In this document: positions 40,770 to 49,899 of the stretch, piece after piece
How the letters are laid out: every line of letters starts with the position of its first letter
Position numbering within the stretch: the first letter of the stretch is position 1
NCBI GenBank assembly: GCA_028684815.1
Contig: JAQUFE010000004.1
Span: 25,133-89,132, forward strand
DNA: 64,000 nucleotides
Origin: Sulfurimonas sp.
GTDB taxonomy: Bacteria > Campylobacterota > Campylobacteria > Campylobacterales > Sulfurimonadaceae
Direction: 5' to 3'
Program-made: the position numbers and the translations under genes
Notes under the pieces: model-generated
The model's database searches: none
Seen by the model: only the letters and a program-made list of their open reading frames with translations
What the model was told of the DNA's origin: nothing

Positions 40770-42308
40770 CTAATATGGTGGACGCGTTAAGATGCGACTA
40801 TCCACATATCCACGCCCAACAGTAAAGTTGTATAAAACTTGATAACGATTGCTCTTTAAACCTAGCAACTCGTGTATCTCATCATCTAAAAAACATCCTA
40901 TTCCAGTTCCAGAGAGTCCCATAGAAGTGGCTTCAAGATATAGTTGCTGACCTATAGCTCCACACTCCCAGAAAAGCTCTTTATATCTATGTGCCCCATA
41001 AGTTTGCAACTCATCTGTAAAGTTACACAGCATGCTAAGACTAAAAGCGCCATCACTTGCAATGTTTTGAGCACAACTGATAGCTTTTGAGATAGCAGTA
41101 AAATCTCCCTTCTTAAGCAGATATAGATGCTCAAAGTCCGTATGATTCCAGCTAAACTTAGCATCTAGCTCTTTTTTTAAATCTTCTTTAGTATTTCTTA
41201 TAAGTATATATAGTCCGCTTTCATACCCTTGAACTCGGTGCACAAAAATAGCCAAATGAGCTGAGTTTTCTTTAGCATCTTGTGAGAAAAGCACAGAGTT
41301 TAGTAAGGTGTGAAACTGCTCCTTTGTTATGCTTGAGTTATCCATCATATGAACACTTCGTCTATTTAACACTACATCTTTTGACTCTTTGCTTGGAGAC
41401 CTTGTTAGCTGACTCTTTAGAGCTTTTGGTCTTGCTATTTGAGCCTCTGATGTTGCATCTTCTACGCTTGGGATAATCTCCCACTCTTGCATCGAAGGAC
41501 TTAGTTTATTTGCTATGCCACTAAATTTTAGAGGGCTACTCTCTATTAGTAAGTCTAGAGAGAGGTTTGAGTTTATATCTTCAGGCGATATAACAAAGAG
41601 CATATCGGGAAGCTCATCTTCAAAAAATCTATCTTTTTGAGATAGTCCTAAAAGAGTTGAAATATCAGCATCGCTTACGCCCTCAAGCCTTGTGACTCTC
41701 CATCCGAGCATCTTAGCAGAGACTACAAAAGCTTGCCAAGCGTGCCCAGCATCTAGCTGAGTGTAGCGAAATGCTCTCTCTCCATACTTCCAAACCTCAC
41801 GCCATGAGATGCTAGAGAGTCCTACTATAAAGCTATTTGTTGGAAGCTCCTCCCAAAAACTTGTATCAAAACTTGCAAGCATCTCTAGTGCATGCTCTTT
41901 TGGGGAGTAGTGAAAAGTACTGCTTTTAGCATCTTGCTCACTCATAATAGGAGGAAGAACAAGATAGGCTTCTGTTGGATGTAAGTTTCCGCTTGAAGCG
42001 TTGCATCTCACAGCCCAAGAGCTTCCACCAGACTCTTTATAAGCTGCAATTCCCATAGAAAACTGCAAAAGTTGAGATATGGACTCTTTTATAAGTGGAG
42101 CTGATGGCAAGTTAGAATCAAGTAGATGATAGGGTGGAGTAGCGTTTTCTAAAGCTAGAGGAAGCTTTAATATTTTTGCACCCTTATAGGTTCTAAATGG
42201 GTCTGGCTGGGTTGCCCAGTCCATAAAGCCAAGTGAACGAGCATATTTTAGCCTGCTGTGTTTTGTTGCTTCGTGGTAATTGTAAACTATCTGTAGTGAT
42301 TTTTTCAT
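40770..42308 (-). CDS. SagB-type nitroreductase-family dehydrogenase (tandem nitroreductase-like halves)
   Basis: RCNASSGNLHPTEAYLVLP, LDAGHAWQAFVVSA, second RRSVHMMDNSSITKEQFHTLL. Confidence 0.82.
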   Translation of the reverse strand: MKKSLQIVYNYHEATKHSRLKYARSLGFMDWATQPDPFRTYKGAKILKLPLALENATPPYHLLDSNLPSAPLIKESISQLLQFSMGIAAYKESGGSSWAVRCNASSGNLHPTEAYLVLPPIMSEQDAKSSTFHYSPKEHALEMLASFDTSFWEELPTNSFIVGLSSISWREVWKYGERAFRYTQLDAGHAWQAFVVSAKMLGWRVTRLEGVSDADISTLLGLSQKDRFFEDELPDMLFVISPEDINSNLSLDLLIESSPLKFSGIANKLSPSMQEWEIIPSVEDATSEAQIARPKALKSQLTRSPSKESKDVVLNRRSVHMMDNSSITKEQFHTLLNSVLFSQDAKENSAHLAIFVHRVQGYESGLYILIRNTKEDLKKELDAKFSWNHTDFEHLYLLKKGDFTAISKAISCAQNIASDGAFSLSMLCNFTDELQTYGAHRYKELFWECGAIGQQLYLEATSMGLSGTGIGCFLDDEIHELLGLKSNRYQVLYNFTVGRGYVDSRILTRPPY

Positions 42309-42407
42309 GTGAGTAGTTTAATAGAGTATCCTTAAATCGTGCTAGAAAAAAAAGTTTATAATTTTTACATAGTTCTTTTTAATTGTGTCAATGTTAAAAC
42401 CTCTTTT

Positions 42408-42590
42408 ATGGATAGAAAAATAAAAACAATAAAAGAGTTAGTGAAGTTAAATGAAGAGCTTGTGGAAGTTGAGCTGATGCTAACTCCAGAGGAGTTAAAA
42501 AATTTCGCTGCTTTTTGTATAAAAGAAGATGTGAAGTTTAATGATTGGATACGTAAACTTGCACAAGATGCTTTAAAAAAAGATGCTTAA
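42408..42590 (+). CDS. small hypothetical protein
   Basis: MDRKIKTIKELVKLNEELVEVELMLTPEELKNFAAFC...; start trimmed from 42339. Confidence 0.6.
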   Translation: MDRKIKTIKELVKLNEELVEVELMLTPEELKNFAAFCIKEDVKFNDWIRKLAQDALKKDA

Positions 42591-43495
42591 AGATACTCTA
42601 AAAGCTTAATCGCTACAAAGATAACCCCTAAAAACAAAAAAGAGGAGATAAAGACTAAAGCGGTCACAATTCTAGGACTACAATCATAAAGAGATGCAAG
42701 ATTTACATTGGCTACGGCAAGAGGCATCATCAGCTCTATAAAGATAATGCCCTTTACCATCGCATCTAACTCTATATTTGCTAAAATCACAAAAGCGATA
42801 GCAGGAAGTATCAAAAACTTCAGACTCAAAACCCACACCACAAGCTTTTTACTAATGTCTTGAATCTTTGTGCCATAGAGATAGATGCCAAACAAAAAGA
42901 GTTGCATAGTGATGGATGCATAAGCTCCCATCATAAGCGTGTTTAAGACTACAGCAGATGGTCTAAACTCTAAAAGGCTAAGAGTTATAGCAATAAGAGC
43001 TGCCCAAAGAATTGGGAGTTTTAGGATGTTTGTTAGAGATGTTTTTGTGTCAAAATTGCCTCTTGAGTAGTAAAAAACACCAACACTATAGACTACAAAA
43101 AGGTTCATAAGATTTACTATAGTTGTGTAAGGAATGGACTCCTCGCCAAATATGGCGATGTTTATGGGGATGCCAAGATTTCCAGTATTTCCTATAAGAG
43201 CGATGACCGAGGCGATGCTATACTCTTTTGCAGATGTAAAGAGTTTTCTTGCAACTAAAGCTGAAAATATGAGGACCACAAGAACTATGCCTATATAAAC
43301 ACCTGATGCATAAAAGAGTGTGATATCTATAGGACGAACAAGAAGACCCCAAAAGGTGAGAAAAACTTGTAAGAAATAGACACTTATAATGGTGATGGTT
43401 TTATCATCTATACGCTCTTTAAAGCTCATCTTTGCGGTGAAGCCTAAAAAGATAAAGATGTATATGCCAAAAATTGAAAATATTATTGAACTCAT
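42587..43495 (-). CDS. AEC-family (auxin efflux carrier-like) transporter
   Basis: Multi-TM, SVIALIGNTGNLGIPI; start trimmed from 43627, which overlaps the divergent thioredoxin gene. Confidence 0.83.
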   Translation of the reverse strand: MSSIIFSIFGIYIFIFLGFTAKMSFKERIDDKTITIISVYFLQVFLTFWGLLVRPIDITLFYASGVYIGIVLVVLIFSALVARKLFTSAKEYSIASVIALIGNTGNLGIPINIAIFGEESIPYTTIVNLMNLFVVYSVGVFYYSRGNFDTKTSLTNILKLPILWAALIAITLSLLEFRPSAVVLNTLMMGAYASITMQLFLFGIYLYGTKIQDISKKLVVWVLSLKFLILPAIAFVILANIELDAMVKGIIFIELMMPLAVANVNLASLYDCSPRIVTALVFISSFLFLGVIFVAIKLLEYL

Positions 43496-43512
43496 AAGAA
43501 GATTATATCTGT

Positions 43513-43518
43513 TATAAT
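43513..43518 (+). promoter_or_regulatory. -10 box TATAAT placed 6 nt before the ATG of the thioredoxin-like gene
   Basis: gTTATAATttcgccATG. Confidence 0.5.
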
Positions 43519-43524
43519 TTCGCC

Positions 43525-43845
43525 ATGCAAACATTAGAAAATATAAAAAAAACCATTGAAAAAAACCAAGCTGTATTAGTTTACTTCTCAGCCCCAACTT
43601 GTGGCGTCTGTCACGCGCTAAAACCAAAACTTCTTGAAGCTCTTGATGCTAACTTTGAAGACTTTGTCATAGAGAGTGTTGATATATCAGAAAATGAAGA
43701 TATAGCGCCTCATTTTGGAGTCTTTAGTATTCCTACAATCTTAGTCTTTTTAGACTCAAAAGAGTTTTTAAGAAAGTCAAGAAATATGAGCGTAGATGAA
43801 GTAATACGAGAGATAAAAAGGCCATATGAGATAATGAAGTCTTGA
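43525..43845 (+). CDS. thioredoxin-family protein
   Basis: VYFSAPTCGVCHALKPKL (CGVC), FSIPTILVF. Confidence 0.93.
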   Translation: MQTLENIKKTIEKNQAVLVYFSAPTCGVCHALKPKLLEALDANFEDFVIESVDISENEDIAPHFGVFSIPTILVFLDSKEFLRKSRNMSVDEVIREIKRPYEIMKS

Positions 43846-44657
43846 GTAAAAGCATCTTAATAACGGGTTGTTCTAGCGGAATAGGTTATGACACAGCTCA
43901 CTTCTTGCATAAACATGGTTACAGAGTCTATGCAACCACAAGGGATGCAAGAGATGTAAAGAGGCTAAAAGATGAGGGCTTAGACGCTTATGTGCTTGAT
44001 GTAAGAGATGCCCAAAATATAAAAGAGGTCTTAGATATCATCACAAGAGAGGGTGAACTCTACGCACTCTTTAACAATGCTGGTTTTGGACAACCTGGAG
44101 CATTAGAAGATATAACTACAGATGTTTTAAAAGAGCAGTTTGAGACTAATTTTTTTGGACTTCACGAGCTAACTCACCAAACTCTTAAAATTATGCGCCG
44201 CCAAGGTTATGGACGGATTTTGCAACACTCCTCAGTTTTAGGAATCATCTCGCTTCGTTTTCGTGGAGCTTATAACGCTTCAAAATACGCTATAGAAGGA
44301 CTTTGTGATACGCTTCGTTTAGAACTTATGGATACAAATATATATATCTGCACTATAAACACAGGACCAATCCGCTCGGACTTTAGAAAAAATGCAATTA
44401 TCAACTTTAAAAAAAATGTAGTTTTAGAGGGTAGTGTTTTTGAAAAAGAGTACAAAGAACAACTCCTTAGTGTAAAAGAGAAAGATAGTGATATATTTAC
44501 AAAAAATTCAAATGTTGTTATAAAAAACATACTCCACGCACTAGAGTCAAAAACTCCAAAACCGAGATACTACAACACCTTAGCTATGCATCTATTAGGT
44601 GGATTTAAAAGAGTTTTATCTACAAGAATGCTTGATATGATTTTGAGAAAGATTTAA
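43842..44657 (+). CDS. short-chain dehydrogenase/reductase (TTG start)
   Basis: ILITGCSSGIGYDTA, LFNNAGFGQPGAL, YNASKYAIEGLCD. Confidence 0.93.
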   Translation: MSKSILITGCSSGIGYDTAHFLHKHGYRVYATTRDARDVKRLKDEGLDAYVLDVRDAQNIKEVLDIITREGELYALFNNAGFGQPGALEDITTDVLKEQFETNFFGLHELTHQTLKIMRRQGYGRILQHSSVLGIISLRFRGAYNASKYAIEGLCDTLRLELMDTNIYICTINTGPIRSDFRKNAIINFKKNVVLEGSVFEKEYKEQLLSVKEKDSDIFTKNSNVVIKNILHALESKTPKPRYYNTLAMHLLGGFKRVLSTRMLDMILRKI

Positions 44658-44721
44658 AGTATAAGTCACGTTTCAAATCAATATCGCTACAATTTGCAAA
44701 CTAAAATTATAAGGAATATTT

Positions 44722-45156
44722 ATGAAACGACTAAAGATATTTGCCTTGTCTGTGTTTGTAGTTTGTGGTCTGCATGCTGATATTGTTAAAAATTCTGAAA
44801 ATACTATCAAAGATACAAAAACAAACTATCTGTGGCAGGACACAAAAGAAGCGTCAACAAGTAAAATGACATTTGAAGATGCGGTTAGTTATTGTAAAAA
44901 TCTAGAACTAGATGGACACAAATCTTGGGAACTACCTGGTTTTGTTGAACTATTTTCAATAGTAGATACAAAAGTGTACAATCCTACCATCTCAGAGAAT
45001 TTTAAATTTGTGGTCTCTGATAATTACTGGTCAGCTAAGACTTTTGGTCATGCAACAACCAAAGAGGCCTTTGTAGTGAACTTTTTGTCTGGTGCATTTA
45101 ACAGAGAGAAAATGGATGAAGAGTTTTATGTAAGATGCTATAAAAAGGACAACTAA
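44722..45156 (+). CDS. secreted DUF1566 / Lcl-C-like protein
   Basis: Signal peptide, TNYLWQDTKEA...FEDAVSYCKNLELDGHKSWELPGFVELFSIVD. Confidence 0.85.
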   Translation: MKRLKIFALSVFVVCGLHADIVKNSENTIKDTKTNYLWQDTKEASTSKMTFEDAVSYCKNLELDGHKSWELPGFVELFSIVDTKVYNPTISENFKFVVSDNYWSAKTFGHATTKEAFVVNFLSGAFNREKMDEEFYVRCYKKDN

Positions 45157-45163
45157 GTAGTCC

Positions 45164-45913
45164 TTACTTCATAAAAGCTATAAGAGATGCTGTTATGGCT
45201 ACATTTAATGACTCAACACCTCTTTGCATCGGGATGCTAATGGCCTTATTGCAAAGCTTTATAATTTCAGGGCTTACTCCCTCGCTCTCATTTCCTAAAA
45301 CAAAGATAGATTTTTTACTAGGTGCTATGTCGTAGATGCTTTTTTTTGCATGTGAAGATAGAGCGTAAATATCTGTATCATTTTGGTTTTGCAAGATATC
45401 TTCTAAATTATCGCAGTAGTAGATTGGGAGTTTAAAGAGCGTTCCAGCACTCGCTTTTATAACAAGTGGGGAGATTTTTGCTGAGTTTTTCTTAGGAAGT
45501 ATGATGCCATCAAGAGATGAAGCTGCACATGAGCGGATTATCATTCCTAAGTTTTGAGGATTATGAATACCATCTAGGGCGATGAGTCTGAAGCTTTGCA
45601 TCTCTTTTATCTCAGATGCACTTTTATAACTCTTTGAGATGATATCTATCGCCACACCTTGGTCTTGCTTTGCATTTTTACTTATGCGGCTTAGTGCATT
45701 TTTCTCATGATAAGTTATCTCTATCTCTCTTTTTTTTGCTAACGCTAATATCTCTTTTATAGCTCCATCAGTTTTATTGCTCGTTGAGAGATGAAGTTTG
45801 TGAACTTCAACGCTTGAGTCTTGTAGAACTTCAACTACAACATTTCTGCCATAGAGTGTGATGATTTTTTCAAAGTAGTTTTTTTTATCTCTGTATTCTT
45901 GTGAATCTTGCAA
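45164..45913 (-). CDS. TrmH/SpoU-family RNA 2'-O-methyltransferase
   Basis: LDGIHNPQNLGMIIRSCAASSLDGIILP, FVLGNESEGVSPEI, SLNVAITASL. Confidence 0.93.
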   Translation of the reverse strand: MQDSQEYRDKKNYFEKIITLYGRNVVVEVLQDSSVEVHKLHLSTSNKTDGAIKEILALAKKREIEITYHEKNALSRISKNAKQDQGVAIDIISKSYKSASEIKEMQSFRLIALDGIHNPQNLGMIIRSCAASSLDGIILPKKNSAKISPLVIKASAGTLFKLPIYYCDNLEDILQNQNDTDIYALSSHAKKSIYDIAPSKKSIFVLGNESEGVSPEIIKLCNKAISIPMQRGVESLNVAITASLIAFMK

Positions 45914-45960
45914 ACAGTCTTCCTTTTATTTAACTTTACATAAACTTATTTTGTAGTTTT

Positions 45961-46014
45961 TAGGTATGCTAACCAATGGCATACTCCATGATATAGGTAT
46001 GCTAACCAATGGCA
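45961..46014. repeat. Tandem pair of 21-bp identical repeats (33-bp period), each hairpin-forming
   Basis: TAGGTATGCTAACCAATGGCA at 45961-45981 and 45994-46014. Confidence 0.9.
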
Positions 46015-46072
46015 CATGCTCTATGCTAAGGGAGTTGTAATGATGGTATGCTTTACATAAGCCTCCAATTAG

Positions 46073-46185
46073 ATCCTGAATCAAGTTCAGGATGACGCTT
46101 TGTTTTGTCATTTCAGAATGACGCTTTGTTTTCTCATTTCAGAGTGACACTTTTTTTTCGTCATTACGGACTTGATCCGTAATCT
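46073..46185. repeat. REP-like palindromes and GTCATTtCAGAaTGACgcTTTgTTtT direct repeats
   Basis: GATCCTGAATCAAGTTCAGGATGACGC, then repeated TCATTTCAGARTGAC, then CGTCATTACGGACTTGATCCGTAAT. Confidence 0.75.
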
Positions 46186-46203
46186 CGTATGTGCAGTATT
46201 TAA

Positions 46204-46929
46204 TTAAACAATATTATATACAATCTCTCTTTTGTTTTTGATAACTTTTATCTCTTTTACTTGAAGGGTCTCAATCTCTAGTGCCATAAACTCCTCTATA
46301 GAACTGATGCTATTTTTTGCTAACTCTCTTAAAACTAAACCTCTATAGGCTTTTGCCCAGTGACTCACACTTTTGCCATCTTTTAAAAACTTTAGAGTTG
46401 TATATGGCTTATTTATCTTATAAAACTTATCATAATATCCAGCTCTTAAATCTAAAATCTCACAGCTATTTAAGTACAAATCTAGCTGATAAGAAAATCT
46501 ATCTTTATAAAACTTATCTGGAGCAATCTCACCGATGTTATTGCCTTGTTTTACCTTGTAGTTAGCAATTGCGTCGCCACCAAGAATCGGGCCATAGAGA
46601 TTTGAGAAGATGATGGTGTTTTGTTTTAAATAAAGAAGCTCATCTCTATTTAGAGTATTGATGTCAAGATAGTTATAAGCTACGCCACTGTATCTCTCAA
46701 TCGCACACATCAAATTAGAGGAGAAGATATCTTTTACGTAAGGCTCACAGTCGCTCATCTTTTTAAAACCAAATAACTCTTTGATACTCTCTTCATCGTC
46801 ACTTAGAACAATCTTGTTATACTCTTGTAGTATTTCATCTCTTGCATCTTGTGCACCAAAAAGTTCATTTTTTGTCTCTTTGCCACCACTGTTTTTGCCC
46901 TCTGATGGTGAAAATAGTATCTTTATCAT
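46204..46929 (-). CDS. yaaA: YaaA-family (DUF328) protein
   Basis: MIKILFSPSEGKN, YSGVAYNYLDI, FSNLYGPILGGDAI, YRGLVLREL. Confidence 0.85.
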   Translation of the reverse strand: MIKILFSPSEGKNSGGKETKNELFGAQDARDEILQEYNKIVLSDDEESIKELFGFKKMSDCEPYVKDIFSSNLMCAIERYSGVAYNYLDINTLNRDELLYLKQNTIIFSNLYGPILGGDAIANYKVKQGNNIGEIAPDKFYKDRFSYQLDLYLNSCEILDLRAGYYDKFYKINKPYTTLKFLKDGKSVSHWAKAYRGLVLRELAKNSISSIEEFMALEIETLQVKEIKVIKNKREIVYNIV

Positions 46930-47052
46930 CTTTTATTTTGTCCTCATTTTAGGAGTAGATTTTCATCTAATTATATCAGTTTAAATGATATAATAGCTAA
47001 AAGTCACAATGGGTGTTTTTTTAAAAATAGAACTTTCTGATTGGTCTATAAA

Positions 47053-47144
47053 CTAGATTACGTGTTAAACATGAAATGGCGTAATACGCGTCATCATGAA
47101 CTTAATTTGGGATCCAATTTAATAATTGTTCACAACATTCAATC
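47053..47144. repeat. Decayed copy of the 33261-33352 repeat
   Basis: Ungapped visual alignment over 92 bp, roughly 70% identical, ending in shared TAATTGTTCA. Confidence 0.65.
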
Positions 47145-47295
47145 GGTTGTTTATTCTATTTAATAGTTCAAAAATGGCTTTGAATTGCTTATGTAAAGCG
47201 TGAAGACAGATGTTAAGGGAAGCTGTACTTATGTATGAGATGATGCTAAACAACGAAATGGCAAGAAGTATAAAAAAATGAATTAAGGAGCAATA

Positions 47296-49230
47296 ATGGA
47301 AAAATATCAACGAAGTTTAGGTGCAAATGAAATTCTTCAAATGATTTTTACATATATGACAGAAATCTCATCCCTAAGAGAGCATGATGATATTATTTTT
47401 GTTTTGGCAAATATGGGCAAAGCTCTCACCAATGCCGATAGATGTACGGTTTGGGTAGTTGATGATGAAGAGATATGGACAAAAGTAGCTCATGGTATGG
47501 ATGCTATAAGGCTTCCTAAGGATTCTGGGATAGTTGGGAATTCCATCACAAGTGGAAAAAAGATAATTATTGATGATGTTTATAAAGACTCAAGGTTTAA
47601 CTCTAATATAGATAAAAAGACAGGTTATCGTACAAGAAGTATGATGGTTATCCCTATGTTTGATAATGATGATGAAATAATAGGTGCTTTTCAAGTTATA
47701 AATCATCTAGGCGAAGGTGGAATTTTTGAAAAAAGAGATATGGAGCGCCTTATGCTTGCTAGCACATATGCAGCTGAAGCACTTATCTCCGCTAGCCTTT
47801 CAAAAGAGATTGAAGAGACTCAAAAAGAGGTTGTCTTTACTATGGGAGCTATTGGTGAGAGTCGAAGTAAGGAGACAGGAAACCATGTTAAAAGGGTTGC
47901 AGCTTATTCGAAAATATTAGCTCTGGCTTATGGAATGAGTGAGAGTGAATCTGAACTCTTAAAGCAAGCTAGCCCTATGCATGATATTGGAAAGATAGCC
48001 ATACCTGACTCTATTCTCAACAAGCCTGGGCGCTTTAATGATGAAGAACGCGCTATTATGGATACGCATGCAGAACTAGGGCATGCTATGATAAAAGACT
48101 CTAAAAAACCACTCCTAAGAGCTGCATCTATAGTTGCGTATGAGCATCATGAAAAATATAATGGACAAGGTTATCCTAGGAAGATAAAGGGCGAAGATAT
48201 TCATATATATGGTCGTATAACTGCACTTGCAGATGTTTTTGATGCACTAGGAAGTGATAGAGTTTATAAAAAAGCTTGGGCTGATGAGAAAGTTTTTAAA
48301 CTACTCAAAGAGGAGAGAGGTGAGCATTTTGATCCTGTGTTGATTGATCTATTTTTTGAAAATCTAGATAAAATTTTAAAAGTTAGACAAGAGTATAAAG
48401 ATAACTATCAAGAGAGTGCGCCTAAAGAGAGAGATGCAAAAGAGATACAGATATTGGGGGCTTATGGAACAAGAGCAAAAGGTTTTGGGACAAGCTCATT
48501 TTTACTTAACAAGCATAATGTTATAGATGCTGGCAATATTGTAGCTACACTTAACGAAGAGAGCATATATTTAGAAACTGTCTGGCTTACTCACTCTCAC
48601 CTAGACCATATAAGTGATATAGCTTTTATCTTAGATAATTTCTTTTCACAGAGAAGTAAAACACTTACTATAAAAGCGCTTGGGGAAACTATAAAAACAC
48701 TAAAAGAACACTTTTTCAATGATTTAATATGGCCAGACTTTTCAAAAATCAATTTAGTTAACTCAGAACTCAAAGCGCTCTCTTATGAGGAGATAGAGTT
48801 AGGGGTTGAGTATACTCTTAATGAGAGTGATTCCATAAGAGCTTTTGAAACAGATCATACTGTTGCTAGTTGTGGATATATTTTTACAAGAGATAAAGAC
48901 TCAGTTCTTATAACAGCAGACACATACTCACTACAAAATGTTATAGAGATAATAGATAGTCAAACAGATATAAACAGTATAGTAATAGAGTGTTCATTCC
49001 CATCAAGTATGCCAAAACTAGCTAAAGATAGTAAGCATTTAACTCCAAAATTACTTTTTGAGAGCATACAAAAGATAAAAAGAGAAGATATTAAGCTCTA
49101 TATTAGTCATATTAAGCCTAGTTACTTAGAAAAAATAGTTAAGGAAATCAAGGAATATAGGGGAAAAATGACACCAATAATACTAAAAGATGAAGATTTT
49201 ATCATTTTCTCTAAAAAACACTTGACATAG
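47296..49230 (+). CDS. GAF + HD-GYP + metallo-beta-lactamase-fold (class II cyclic nucleotide PDE-like) protein
   Basis: GAF N-terminus; SPMHDIGKIAIPD, HHEKYNGQGYP; C-terminal GTSSFLLNKHNVIDAGNI, WLTHSHLDHISD. Confidence 0.9.
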   Translation: MEKYQRSLGANEILQMIFTYMTEISSLREHDDIIFVLANMGKALTNADRCTVWVVDDEEIWTKVAHGMDAIRLPKDSGIVGNSITSGKKIIIDDVYKDSRFNSNIDKKTGYRTRSMMVIPMFDNDDEIIGAFQVINHLGEGGIFEKRDMERLMLASTYAAEALISASLSKEIEETQKEVVFTMGAIGESRSKETGNHVKRVAAYSKILALAYGMSESESELLKQASPMHDIGKIAIPDSILNKPGRFNDEERAIMDTHAELGHAMIKDSKKPLLRAASIVAYEHHEKYNGQGYPRKIKGEDIHIYGRITALADVFDALGSDRVYKKAWADEKVFKLLKEERGEHFDPVLIDLFFENLDKILKVRQEYKDNYQESAPKERDAKEIQILGAYGTRAKGFGTSSFLLNKHNVIDAGNIVATLNEESIYLETVWLTHSHLDHISDIAFILDNFFSQRSKTLTIKALGETIKTLKEHFFNDLIWPDFSKINLVNSELKALSYEEIELGVEYTLNESDSIRAFETDHTVASCGYIFTRDKDSVLITADTYSLQNVIEIIDSQTDINSIVIECSFPSSMPKLAKDSKHLTPKLLFESIQKIKREDIKLYISHIKPSYLEKIVKEIKEYRGKMTPIILKDEDFIIFSKKHLT

Positions 49231-49250
49231 GAAATGTTTTGCACTATAAT
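49222..49250 (+). promoter_or_regulatory. Consensus sigma70 promoter TTGACA-17-TATAAT for the tRNA/tuf cluster
   Basis: TTGACA 49222-49227, TATAAT 49245-49250. Confidence 0.85.
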
Positions 49251-49267
49251 TCTGGCTCAATTTCGAT

Positions 49268-49344
49268 GCTGGCATAGCTCAGTTGGCTAGAGCAGCTGAT
49301 TTGTAATCAGCAGGCCCGGGGTTCAAATCCTCGTGCCAGCACCA
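49268..49344 (+). tRNA. tRNA-Thr (UGU)
   Basis: Cloverleaf, anticodon TGT in CTGATTTGTAATCAG, encoded CCA. Confidence 0.96.
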
Positions 49345-49399
49345 TTGAAATAGAATATTAGAAACAGTGTTAGACCAGAAAAGACATGCAAATGTAAAT

Positions 49400-49484
49400 G
49401 GTGGGATAGTCAAGTGGCCAACGACGGCAGACTGTAAATCTGCTCCCTATGGGTTCAGAGGTTCGACTCCTCTTCCCACCACCA
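49400..49484 (+). tRNA. tRNA-Tyr (GUA)
   Basis: GGTGGGA/TCCCACC acceptor, long variable arm, GTA anticodon, CCA. Confidence 0.96.
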
Positions 49485-49496
49485 TCAATGGCACAT

Positions 49497-49573
49497 GCGG
49501 GCGTAGCTCAGTTGGCTAGAGCGTCAGCCTTCCAAGCTGAGGGTCGAGGGTTCGAGTCCCTTCACCCGCTCCA
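49497..49573 (+). tRNA. tRNA-Gly (UCC)
   Basis: Anticodon stem CAGCC-TTCCAAG-CTG region, CCA encoded. Confidence 0.95.
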
Positions 49574-49735
49574 TTGAACAAAACTTCTGGAAGCTGAAGT
49601 ACAATTTCAACTTAAATTACTTCTTAAAATATAGCCTTTAAAAACTATATAGCTTTAAAACTAATCATAAAATCTAATAATTATAAAAAAATTATGCAAT
49701 TATTGCTTGTGTATATTTTCACTATTGTAGTCTGC

Positions 49736-49810
<75 letters not shown>

Positions 49811-49858
49811 TTTATACAAAATAGTTTAAATTTAAGCAATAACTGAATGATTTTTGGG

Positions 49859-49864
49859 TATAAT
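49859..49864 (+). promoter_or_regulatory. -10 box TATAAT upstream of tuf
   Basis: TTTTTGGGTATAATCCCG, 35 nt upstream of ATG. Confidence 0.5.
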
Positions 49865-49899
49865 CCCGTTTCAATTCACAATTAAAGTCGGAGGACACT

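Noticed and set aside
45926-46111. Minus-strand ORF MTKQSVILNLIQDLI...
   Set aside because: Translation of palindromic repeat DNA (GTCATCCTGAACTTGATTCAGGATCT reads as VILNLIQDL), not a gene.
47210-47281. Small ORF MLREAVLMYEMMLNNEMARSIKK before the HD-GYP gene
   Set aside because: 23 codons, no clear SD and adjacent to decayed repeat sequence; insufficient to call a gene, though a remnant is possible.
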